A stretch of 64,000 nt of DNA from Vibrio variabilis (lineage in GTDB: Bacteria; Pseudomonadota; Gammaproteobacteria; Enterobacterales; Vibrionaceae): the NCBI RefSeq assembly GCF_003263785.1, contig NZ_JYJK01000130.1:124001-188000 (forward strand). The letters run 5' to 3'. Below the pieces are notes generated by a model. It saw nothing but the letters and a program-made list of their open reading frames with translations. It was not told the origin of the DNA and searched no databases. A program made the translations under genes and the position numbers. This document shows, piece after piece, positions 46,118 to 54,163 of the stretch. Within the stretch, counting starts at the first letter, position 1; each line of letters starts with the position of its first letter.

Positions 46118-48367
46118 TTAAAATTTACCTGCACGGATAAAGCCTGCAAGACCTTTGGCCTCAAAGAAATCGCGCATTTGATTGTAGATAGTTTTTCCGT
46201 AGGGTTGCATCAGCGCTTTGTCAGCAAGTTGCTTAAGCTCATCGAGCGAACTCTGCGCAAGCAAGTACTTCACTTTTGCCACGTTAGAGGTGTTCATACT
46301 CAAGGTATCGTAACCTAAGCCAACGAGTAAAAGCGCGCCAATAGGGTCACCTGCCAACTCGCCACAGATACACACCGGCAAGTCATAAGCTCGGCAAGTC
46401 GCAAAAATATGCTTCATTGCCGCAAGCACCGAGGGATGCAACGTTTCATAGATGTCGGCCACTTGCGCATTATTGCGGTCAACCGCCAACAAATATTGAG
46501 TTAAGTCATTGGTGCCCACGGAAACAAAATCAACTCGCTCAGCCATAAACGGCAAAATATACAGCATCGATGGGACTTCAATCATCACACCGATTTGTGG
46601 CTTTTTCACTTCTGGATACGCATCATGCACTTCCTGATAAGCTTGTTCTATCAGGGTGGCCGCGTCATCAAATTCCTGAACCGAAGAGACCATCGGCAGC
46701 AAGATGCTCAGATTGTCGATGCCAATACTGGCACGTAGCATCGCACGTAACTGAATCAAAAAGATATCAGGATGATCGAGGGTAAAACGGATCCCACGCC
46801 AACCCAAAAATGGATTGTCCTCATCGATGGGCAGATACGGCAATGCTTTATCACCACCAATATCCAGTGTACGCATGACAACTCGCTTATTCGAGTAAGC
46901 GCTTAGCACTGAGCGATATTGATGAAGCTGCTCTTCTTCCGATGGAAACTGCTGCTGCAATAAGAATGAAATTTCCGTTCGGTATAAGCCAACACCATCA
47001 ACGTTTTTGTTGATAGAAATACTGGTATCAGCGCTAAGACCCGCATTGAGCATAACTTGAATACGCTGACCATCTTTAGTGGCGGCTTCAAGATCGGCCG
47101 TCGACTCCACCATTTGTGACAGTTCTGACTCTTCACTGACCAGCTCACGGTATTCCAATAACAACTCTTGGCTAGGGTTTGGAAATATTTCACCGCTGTA
47201 ACCGTCCACAATACCGAGCTTGCCACTAAGCAGCTCCGGATTGGTATTCACCCCCATAACCGCTGGAATACCCATGGCTCTGGACAAAATGGCCGCGTGC
47301 GAGTTAGCGGCGCCTTCCAGCGACACAACCGCAAGCAATTGCTCTTTTGGAATAGAGGCTAAAATGGAAGCCGTCAGCTCTCGAACTACTAAAATCACGG
47401 GCTCGTTAAACTCGTGAATGGGGTACTCGGTGTCATGAAGGAAGAACAGCAGTCGCTGACCCAGTTCTTTAATGTCTTGCGCCCGCTCACGTAAATACAC
47501 ATCGGACATTTTTGCAAAGCGGTTAGCGTAGCTCTCAACGACTTGGCGTAGCGCCCAATCCGCCTTGTCTCCTTTTTGGATCTGCGCTTTGAGGTCGTTT
47601 CTCAGCATCGGATCGTTGAGCAGGTGAGTAAACAGATCAAATATCGCCAGCGCGTCTTTATTGAGCTCCAAATCGAGCTTTTTACGCATGCGCTTAAAGT
47701 CCGTCAATGCATGTTCAATCGCAACTGAAAGCATTTCTTGCTCACGCGCCACATCGAGCGTAGACGCAGGAAATACGTCACTGAGATCTGGCTGAGTGTT
47801 GTCCCACCAAATTGGGCCGATCGCAACACCAGAAGAGGCGCCAATGCCCTTGATAACAGGTGCGGCATTGTCTTCAAAAAAACCATGCCCCTGGGCAATC
47901 GCGTGAGCAATCAATACCGCAATCTGCGCAGACAGTGTGACCAAAAAAGACTCTTCCATTTCACTAAACTGACGGGAGCTTTTTTGCTGCACGACCAACA
48001 CACCGAGCACTTGCTTACGATGGATAATAGGCGTGCCTAGAAAGGAGTGGTAGACGTCTTCCCCCAGTTCAGGGAAAAACTTAAATGCGGAGTGCTTGGC
48101 GGCCTCAGCCAGGTTGATAGGCTCGGCGGTACGCTTAACTAAGCCGACCAAACCTTCATTGAAGCCTATATGAATCGTATCACCTTGAAAGGTAAGCCCT
48201 TGGGTCGCCATGAGCTCAAGGCGCTGCTTATCGTCGTTGGCAAGATAAATGGTGCAGCACTCGGTGTTCATCGCTGAACACGTTTGCTGCACTAACATCT
48301 CGAGGGCTGCATGCACGTCTTCTACTTTTGAGACGTGCTCAACTATATCCCTTAGTTGCGATAGCAT
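46118..48367 (-). CDS. ptsP: PTS-Ntr enzyme I (PtsP)
   Basis: PtsP starts the nitrogen-related phosphotransferase chain (PtsP-PtsO-PtsN), taking phosphate from PEP. The 749-residue product has an N-terminal GAF domain (about 1-150, with LVQQTCSAMNTECCTIYLAN), which in E. coli senses glutamine. The PEP-utilising domain contains the phosphorylated histidine (GAANSHAAILSRAMGIPAV, near residue 357), and a C-terminal TIM barrel carries the signature DFVSVGTNDLTQYLLAVDR. It is 2 bases downstream of rppH, the E. coli order. Confidence 0.96.
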   Translation of the reverse strand: MLSQLRDIVEHVSKVEDVHAALEMLVQQTCSAMNTECCTIYLANDDKQRLELMATQGLTFQGDTIHIGFNEGLVGLVKRTAEPINLAEAAKHSAFKFFPELGEDVYHSFLGTPIIHRKQVLGVLVVQQKSSRQFSEMEESFLVTLSAQIAVLIAHAIAQGHGFFEDNAAPVIKGIGASSGVAIGPIWWDNTQPDLSDVFPASTLDVAREQEMLSVAIEHALTDFKRMRKKLDLELNKDALAIFDLFTHLLNDPMLRNDLKAQIQKGDKADWALRQVVESYANRFAKMSDVYLRERAQDIKELGQRLLFFLHDTEYPIHEFNEPVILVVRELTASILASIPKEQLLAVVSLEGAANSHAAILSRAMGIPAVMGVNTNPELLSGKLGIVDGYSGEIFPNPSQELLLEYRELVSEESELSQMVESTADLEAATKDGQRIQVMLNAGLSADTSISINKNVDGVGLYRTEISFLLQQQFPSEEEQLHQYRSVLSAYSNKRVVMRTLDIGGDKALPYLPIDEDNPFLGWRGIRFTLDHPDIFLIQLRAMLRASIGIDNLSILLPMVSSVQEFDDAATLIEQAYQEVHDAYPEVKKPQIGVMIEVPSMLYILPFMAERVDFVSVGTNDLTQYLLAVDRNNAQVADIYETLHPSVLAAMKHIFATCRAYDLPVCICGELAGDPIGALLLVGLGYDTLSMNTSNVAKVKYLLAQSSLDELKQLADKALMQPYGKTIYNQMRDFFEAKGLAGFIRAGKF

Positions 48368-48369
48368 AC

Positions 48370-48887
48370 TTACCCTCTTCGATGCTTTCTTTTGCCTTTA
48401 AATTTTCGTTCTTTAAACGGCATTGCTAGCGACGCAAACTCTTTCATCGCACGGCGGTAGACATCACGCTTGAACGAAACCACTTGTCTAACTGGGTACC
48501 AGTAACTTACCCAACGCCAACCATCAAACTCAGGGGTATTACCGCGCTGCATATTGATCTTGGACTCATCGCAGTCCAAGCGCAGTAAAAACCATTTCTG
48601 TTTTTGCCCGATACAGACTGGTTTCGAATCCCAGCGCACCAAACGCTTAGGTAACTTATATCTTAGCCAGTGGCGACTGACCGCAACGACTTTAACATCG
48701 TTTTTAGTCAATCCCACCTCTTCGTACAGTTCTCGATACATGGCTTCTTCGGCGGATTCACCTTCGTCAATACCGCCCTGAGGAAATTGCATGAGTGTTG
48801 TCCGTATCGTTTAGCCCAGAAGACCTGACCATGGTTGTTACAGATTACAATACCAACATTAAGTCGGTAACCATCGCCATCTATCAC
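48370..48887 (-). CDS. rppH: RNA pyrophosphohydrolase RppH (apparent frameshift)
   Basis: RppH removes pyrophosphate from triphosphorylated mRNA 5' ends, triggering RNase E decay. The gene runs from a GTG at 48885-48887 (GAGGTTGG ribosome-binding site). As written, one G is missing at 48790, where ...GQHSWQFPQGG should continue. Restored, the protein is about 172 residues with the Nudix box GGIDEGESAEEAMYRELYEE and following EVG. Only the part from MQFPQGG onward is open as given. It lies directly upstream of ptsP. Confidence 0.92.
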
Positions 48888-49510
48888 TGGCCAACCTCAA
48901 TTAAATTTTCATTACCTTGATTTTTCCACATATCCCCAACTTGAGCAAACTTATGGATGTGTAAATTTGAACAATTACCACTTCTTTGTCGCTCACTGGA
49001 TAAGATTCGAACAACACCGTAGTTATCAACACTACAATGAGACATAGGCCACATTTATTCACCTTTTCTGTGAATAACTGTGTGCAGAATCGTTGATCTC
49101 TCGGAAAAATCGTAGAAAAACCAGAACCTACTAAACTGTACCCAAAATATAGGATGAAAATAAAAACCTAATAAACAGACACTTAAACACACAATCGTCA
49201 TATCTCATTCGTAGTTCTTATGATTATGATTTGCCACCACTCAGATCGGTCAAAGATCCACCACAGAGTAGTTTATCCACATTAGGTTTGCCAATTTTCA
49301 TACAAAGCCCGATATTTCAAGCAGTTTGTCGGGGTAAATATACTGATTATTTATCCATGCATTCATTTTTAGTGTCATTTAGGCGTCATTGTTGTGGATA
49401 ACTATTTAATAGATCAAGTTTTCAGCGAAGTGATCCTTTTTTGTACAGAGATAGAACTCGTACTCATGTTAAACTAGCGGCGGTTAGAAAAAACAGCGAC
49501 ATTAACACCG
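48888..49510. other. rppH-mutH gap with clustered DnaA boxes (DARS2-like candidate)
   Basis: This 623-base AT-rich divergent gap holds two perfect DnaA boxes, TTATCCACA at 49273-49281 (plus) and at 49393-49401 (minus). TTATTCACA lies at 49069-49077 (minus). One-mismatch boxes lie at 48922 (TTTTCCACA), 49023 (TTATCAACA) and 49055 (TTATTCACC); TTATCCATG at 49351 has two mismatches. The 49055 and 49069 boxes form an inverted repeat, TTATTCAC-n7-GTGAATAA. E. coli DARS2, which reactivates ADP-DnaA, lies next to mutH. No ORF or RNA gene is seen. Promoters for rppH and mutH must also be here. Confidence 0.5.
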
Positions 49511-50158
49511 ATGAACACAGCACCAAAATCCGAAGCCGAACTGTTAAAACGCGCCCGTCAAATCGCTGGTATGAGCTTTGGCGATCTTGCCAAACAAGCC
49601 AACATGCGTGTACCTGATAATCTCAAGCGGGATAAAGGTTGGGTTGGTCAGTTGCTGGAATGGCACCTCGGTGCAACGGCGGGTAGCAAGCCTGTACAGG
49701 ATTTTCCTGAAATTGGTGTCGAGCTAAAAAGCATCCCAATTGGCTACAATGGCAAACCACTAGAGTCGACCTTCGTTTGTGTCGCCCCATTAACAGGGAT
49801 CACTGGGTTAACTTGGGAAACCAGTCATATCCGCAACAAACTGTCGCGAGTCCTTTGGCTACCTGTAGAGGGTGAGCGTGAAATCCCTGTCGCAGAGAGG
49901 CGTGTGGGATCACCGCTTATCTGGAGTCCATCGTTGCAAGAAGAGACTTTACTCAAAAACGACTGGGAAGAGCTTATGGATTTGATTGCACTCGGTGATG
50001 TTAATCAAATTACCGCCAGAAGCGGTGAAGTGCTGCAAATAAGGCCAAAAGCGGCCAACAGCCGAGCGAAGACGGAAGCGTATGGCACCAATGGACAACC
50101 AATAAAGACCCTGCCCGAGGCTTTTACCTCAGAGCGAGCTTTACAGGTTATATCTTAG
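49511..50158 (+). CDS. mutH: DNA mismatch repair endonuclease MutH
   Basis: MutH nicks the unmethylated strand at hemimethylated GATC sites during MutS/MutL-directed repair, so Dam-directed repair is expected in this organism. The 215-residue product keeps the catalytic set in DFPEIGVELKSIPIG: Asp64 and the ELK motif (Glu71, Lys73), as E. coli Asp70, Glu77, Lys79. The C-terminal region has LRPKAA-like IRPKAANSRAKT. It lies across the DnaA-box gap from rppH, the E. coli order. Confidence 0.96.
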   Translation: MNTAPKSEAELLKRARQIAGMSFGDLAKQANMRVPDNLKRDKGWVGQLLEWHLGATAGSKPVQDFPEIGVELKSIPIGYNGKPLESTFVCVAPLTGITGLTWETSHIRNKLSRVLWLPVEGEREIPVAERRVGSPLIWSPSLQEETLLKNDWEELMDLIALGDVNQITARSGEVLQIRPKAANSRAKTEAYGTNGQPIKTLPEAFTSERALQVIS

Positions 50159-50188
50159 AAACCTACTTTGCCTGATTTAGCCTAATGC

Positions 50189-50494
50189 TTAGTGCAAGTT
50201 GAGTTCAATATCGCAGTAGCGATTCATCTCTGCGCTGCCGCACTCATCATATGCGTTGTGAAGCCTCAGATAGGCCTTCTCCACACCGAGACGTGTCAGT
50301 GCTTCTTTTACAGAATCTAATGACTCGTAATGAATAGGCTCATCATCTTGTTTAATGGGTTCGAGTTTGTGCTTGTATTCCACTGCAAGTAAATAGTGTG
50401 AAATATCAGCACAACCGATCACAAACACCTTAGGTGGTTTATAACTCTCTTTGTGATGTCCGTGTATCCAACGATCGAGCTGATGTTTTTGCAT
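50189..50494 (-). CDS. Conserved small hypothetical protein
   Basis: A 101-residue cytoplasmic protein with no signal peptide or membrane helix and a mixed-charge composition rich in His, Tyr and Glu. The start ATG (50492-50494) is preceded by a near-perfect AAAGGAGGTGG ribosome-binding site, which strongly supports a real, well-expressed gene. A segment FVIGCADISHYLLAVEYKHK (about 24-43) suggests beta-strand structure. It may belong to one of the small gammaproteobacterial DUF families, but I cannot name it. It is convergent with mutH and divergent from tas. Confidence 0.7.
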   Translation of the reverse strand: MQKHQLDRWIHGHHKESYKPPKVFVIGCADISHYLLAVEYKHKLEPIKQDDEPIHYESLDSVKEALTRLGVEKAYLRLHNAYDECGSAEMNRYCDIELNLH

Positions 50495-50639
50495 AGTCCA
50501 CCTCCTTTGCTTTTGTGGATAATGCGTGACTTATCACTATCAGTTTAGCCAAAGCGCAGCCAGTTGCGCATAAAATGAGCAGATCTTTTATAAAAACGGG
50601 GTATAGTGGAATCAAATAACAACAAGCAAGGATGGCTCG

Positions 50640-51673
50640 ATGAAATACCACAAGCTCCCTCACTCTTCGCTCGAAGTCAGTAAAATCTGTTTGGGAACCA
50701 TGACATTCGGTGAGCAAAACACCAAGCAAGAAGCCTTTGAACAACTTGATTATGCCGTTGAACGCGGGATCAACTTCATCGATACTGCTGAGATGTACCC
50801 AGTTCCGCCCAAACAAAACACGCAAGGGTTAACTGAGTCTTATATCGGTGACTGGCTATCGCATTCTGATAAAAGACAAAAAGTCGTGTTGGCAACCAAG
50901 GTCGCAGGCCCGCGCAACGTCCCTTACATTCGCGAAAATATGAGCCTAGATCGCCGCAACATCCATCAAGCGCTTGATGACAGCCTCACTCGATTAAAAA
51001 CCGACTATATCGATCTTTATCAGCTTCATTGGCCTCAGCGTAAAACCAACTGTTTCGGCCAGCTCAATTACCCTTATCCTGACGACAATGAAGAAGTCAC
51101 CTTGATTGAAACGCTCGAAGCACTCAACGAGCTGATTAAGGTAGGGAAAATTCGCTACATTGGCGTATCGAACGAAACACCATGGGGCGTAATGACATTG
51201 CTCAAGTTAGCGGAAAAGCACGACCTGCCAAGAATCGTTTCCATTCAAAACCCGTACAACCTGCTTAATCGAAGTTTTGAAGTGGGACTGTCGGAAATCA
51301 GTCATCATGAAGGGGTTGAGCTACTCGCCTACTCGCCATTAGCCTTCGGCTGCTTGAGCGGTAAATACCTCAATGGACAGAGACCAGAAGGCGCACGTTG
51401 TAGCCTATTTGAACGCTTTGTTCGCTACTTCACGCCTCAGGGTATCGAAGCGACTCAAGCCTATGTGGATCTTGCCCATAAACACGGTCTAGATCCATCA
51501 CAAATGGCGCTGGCATTTGTGAATCAACGTCCTTTTGTCGCCTCCAATATTATTGGTGCCACCAACCTCGACCAACTGAAAAGTAATATCGATAGTATTG
51601 ACATTACCTTGTCCGATGAACTGTTAGAAGAGCTACAAATAATAGGGCAAGGTATTCAAACCCTTGCCCCTAA
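50640..51673 (+). CDS. tas: Aldo/keto reductase Tas (apparent frameshift at the last residues)
   Basis: Tas is an NADP(H)-dependent aldo/keto reductase. The substrate is uncertain (E. coli tas was isolated as a suppressor of tyrosine auxotrophy). The product opens MKYHKLPHSSLEVSKICLGT. The catalytic tetrad region is recognisable (Asp in FIDTAEMYP, Tyr in the same helix, a Lys at ATKVAGP, His in YQLHWPQR). As written, the ORF runs to 51710. Restoring one G at 51651-51652 (CAAGGTATT to CAAGGGTATT) gives the family ending YSNPCP and a stop at 51671-51673, total about 344 residues. It also perfects the overlapping terminator stem. Confidence 0.9.
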
Positions 51674-51690
51674 TCTTACTTTTTACTGTG
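51645..51690 (+). terminator. Terminator overlapping the end of tas
   Basis: GGGCAAGG / CCTTGCCC stem (9 bp, GGGCAAGGG / CCCTTGCCC, if the missing G is restored), followed by a T-rich stretch CTTACTTTTT. It overlaps the last codons of tas. Confidence 0.6.
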
Positions 51691-51735
51691 TGCGAGGAAT
51701 GGAAATATGATCCAACCTCGCTATCTCGAGTCATC

Positions 51736-51758
51736 GGCGGGCAGTGACACTGCCCGCC
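51736..51758. terminator. Strong GC hairpin between tas and the DUF1127 gene
   Basis: GGCGGGCAG-tgaca-CTGCCCGCC, 9-bp GC-rich stem between convergent genes, 6 bases from the DUF1127 stop. It has no T-run on either strand, so it may protect 3' ends or act as a Rho-linked or processing element rather than an intrinsic terminator. Confidence 0.5.
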
Positions 51759-51763
51759 TTGAG

Positions 51764-52015
51764 TTACGTAGCTAATCTTGACTGCAACTCTCGACGCAGG
51801 TGACGAGCTTTACGCTTAGCGACAACTTGAGGAGCAGCAACATGACCAAGTGGACGACCCTCTTTGTCTAGGCCGATGTCTCTTAGCAGGTGTTCGCTGT
51901 GAAGTGGTAGTTGATACGCATTGCGACGGTAGCGTCTTTTCCACTCACGCTCTTCTTTTTGAATGTCTGCTTTGATTAGCCAAGTTGCGATAGTTAGATA
52001 TACAGAAGTACGCAT
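51764..52015 (-). CDS. DUF1127-like small protein
   Basis: An 83-residue basic protein whose central motif HSEHLLRDIGLDKEGRPLG (about 39-57) matches the DUF1127 (YjiS-like) pattern of an L-RDIG-L arginine-rich helix. Some members in alphaproteobacteria act in RNA or phosphate metabolism; the function here is unknown. The N-terminal 20 residues are hydrophobic (TSVYLTIATWLIKA). A GGAGA-type ribosome-binding site lies ahead of the ATG (52013-52015). It lies downstream of a 41-codon gene in the same direction, beyond a terminator-like hairpin. Confidence 0.75.
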   Translation of the reverse strand: MRTSVYLTIATWLIKADIQKEEREWKRRYRRNAYQLPLHSEHLLRDIGLDKEGRPLGHVAAPQVVAKRKARHLRRELQSRLAT

Positions 52016-52070
52016 AATAATCTCCAGATTAAGAAATAAAGAGGAGAGAAATAGCGGTCTAGGAAAGATA

Positions 52071-52114
52071 TAAAAACCCTTATGTGACTGCTATTTCCGC
52101 AGCCTCATAAGGTT
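52071..52114 (-). terminator. Terminator after the 41-codon gene
   Basis: On the minus strand CCTTATG / CATAAGG outer stem with a CTGC / GCAG inner stem, followed by TTTTTA. It separates the 41-codon gene from the DUF1127 gene. Confidence 0.65.
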
Positions 52115-52123
52115 ACGGATTAA

Positions 52124-52249
52124 TTAAGCTTGTGCTGAATTTGCTACCGGTTTATCGGCGACGGTGGCGGTCAAAACTAGACCACACATATGATCAGCAT
52201 CAGTACGGCGAACAGCACGAGCGTTGATAAAAGAAATACGATTCATCAT
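52124..52249 (-). CDS. Small hypothetical protein, 41 codons
   Basis: The ATG at 52247-52249 is preceded by GGAGG 8 bases upstream, supporting translation. The product begins MMNRISFINARAVRRTDADH and ends VADKPVANSAQA. A longer in-frame reading (from 52312) lacks such a site and starts inside a GTGAGCG/CGCTCAC hairpin. No family is recognised. The middle (MCGLVLTATVAD) is mildly hydrophobic. Its own terminator follows, so it may be a short abundant mRNA. Confidence 0.55.
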   Translation of the reverse strand: MMNRISFINARAVRRTDADHMCGLVLTATVADKPVANSAQA

Positions 52250-52615
52250 TTTCTGTGCCTCCATACTAACTTGATTAATCCTGAAATTTGGGTAAGTGAG
52301 CGTCTCGCTCACGGTTAATTCTTATGCAGTTCGTTTATTAAATCAACAAAACATATACAAAAAAGTGAAAAACAAATGAATACTCTAGTGATGATGATCA
52401 CGAGTGTTTTAGTGCCGAATATTTAGTCAATCACCCACCAAAGTACGGTGATTTATTTTATTTAAGCAAAATACAACCTGATATTATTTCAAGCTCAATT
52501 AGTGCGAGCTGCATCAATCTTACATGTAATTGCAATGCAACCCCCTAAAAACGGTACCTATTCAACCAAAAAAGGTGCCGAAGCACCTTTTGTTGTTCAA
52601 AGTCCAGCCCTTGAG
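52250..52615. other. Structured intergenic region between the 41-codon gene and vpsR
   Basis: The region holds several hairpins. GTGAGCG-tct-CGCTCAC (52296-52312) lies at the leader of the 41-codon gene. An ACTC..GTGAT / ATCAC.. hairpin lies at 52382-52406, followed by TTTT. AATCACC / GGTGATT (52429-52453) is followed by TATTTTATTT on the plus strand. The vpsR terminator is at 52567-52593. The plus-strand hairpin-T-run structures could end a small RNA, but no start is evident. No ORF is supported. Confidence 0.3.
52567..52593 (-). terminator. Rho-independent terminator of vpsR
   Basis: AAAAGGTGC-cgaa-GCACCTTTT; on the minus strand the loop is TTCG and T6 follows, 23 bases after the vpsR stop. 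Confidence 0.9.
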
Positions 52616-53943
52616 CTACATCGTCTCTTCTGTGATCAAGTTGTGCTTATTCAATAAGCGGTACATGGTCGCACGTGAAATACCTAGCTCTTTCGCTGCT
52701 TGCGTTACCTGCCCGTTGTGACTATCGAGCACCAAAATAAGCGCATCACGCTCTGAGCGTTCACGAATACTCTTCAGGCTACGTTTGCCTGAAAAGGTGC
52801 CCGGTAGCTCAAAATGTTTTTTCGCTAATACCTCTTCTTCGGTCATTAATACTGCGCGCTTTACCTGATTCATTAGCTCTTTCACGTTTCCAGGCCAATG
52901 ATAATAAGTCAGTGACTTAATTGCATCGTCGTCAATGGACTTCACAGGCGAATTAAATTCTTTAGAAAATTGGTTTATGTAATGAGTGACCAATAGCGCA
53001 ATATCTGTCGCACGCTCTTTAAGGCTAGGGACATTAATTCTTAGCACATTAATGCAGTGAAAGAGCTCCTCATTAAAGGTACCGTCGCCCAAGGCTTTCT
53101 CAATATCTGAAGAATCCGCCGCTAAAATACGCACATCAAATTCTTTGATGCCTTTAGCGGTTTCAATTTGTCCATCTTGATAGAACTTCAATAAGTTCAG
53201 TTGCTGCTTGGGTGGCAGGGTAAATATATCGTTGAGGACAATGGTGCCGCCTGATGCTTGATCCAGCAATGAACTCTGGGAAGCGTCATGCATACCAAAA
53301 AACTCGTTTTCGAACCGAGCATCCGAGAACGCACGACAATTGACAGCAATGAACGGTTTTTGCGAGCGAGCTGAGCAGCGATGAATCGCTTTGGCGACCG
53401 ACTCCTTACCCGCTCCAACCTCACCGTGGATCATAATACTCACGTCTGTTGGACCAATACGACGAATTTGGTCACGTAGTCGTCTAATGGGCAACGATTG
53501 CCCGACTATGCCTAGATCATTGTCGTTACCATTGTGCGGCCAAACTTTTTGCTCCAATTTGAGCATGCCAAGCTGGTGACCTATGGTACTCATCAGCCTT
53601 GAGTCTGGAATTGGTGTAGTGAAGAAATCGATACAGAAGTTGACGATAAATTGGCAAATAGTATCGGAGCTGAGCTGCGATTCTCGAATAAAAGCAATCC
53701 AACGCACTTGCTTATGCGTGCTAACAAGCTTCGCAATGCCATTTAAACTAAAATCGTCCCTTGTGAGATCGACAATACCAATACATGGTCCAATCTCAGA
53801 AAATAGCGCATCGGCTTTGCGAAGATCAGAACATTGCGTGCAGCGCCAACCTGCTTGCTCCAGAACAGACAGCCAAGGCTCGTAAACTCCCCCACCACGA
53901 CTAAAGAGCCGGGGATTGAATCCATCCGAAATTCGGTTCCCAT
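52616..53943 (-). CDS. vpsR: Biofilm regulator VpsR (apparent frameshift near codon 19)
   Basis: VpsR is the c-di-GMP-responsive master activator of Vibrio polysaccharide and biofilm genes; it is NtrC-like but works with sigma-70. Restored length is about 442 residues (V. cholerae 444). Order: atypical receiver-like domain, AAA+ domain with Walker A IHGEVGAGKESV and a Walker B region GGTIVLNDIF, then a C-terminal Fis-type helix (GQVTQAAKELGISRATMYRL). The GAFTGA sigma-54 loop is absent, as known for VpsR. One G is missing from a G6 tract (53889-53893), after MDSIPGSLVVVG. As written only a 66-residue N-terminal peptide and a 363-residue C-terminal part are open. A phase-variable tract is possible but a sequence error is likelier. 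Confidence 0.92.
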
Positions 53944-54107
53944 TACATCATTCCTATTATTATTTTAGATTCAACAGATTAATTCTATGCAAATAAACCT
54001 ATCTATCAAACACACAAATCGCGTTTAAAACGTACAGAGGTGTCTCATAAATAAGACTAGTGCACGATTTATGACTTTTCTATAAACATTCAAGGAAATT
54101 TGGCATG

Positions 54108-54137
54108 AAAAAAAGCCTCTCCGAAGAGAGGCTTTGT
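54108..54137 (-). terminator. Rho-independent terminator of lysS
   Basis: AAAGCCTCTC / GAGAGGCTTT with a 4-base loop; T7 on the minus strand (54108-54114). It lies 30 bases after the lysS stop. Confidence 0.9.
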
Positions 54138-54163
54138 AGGAAATCATAACCTTAGCAGAGAAC

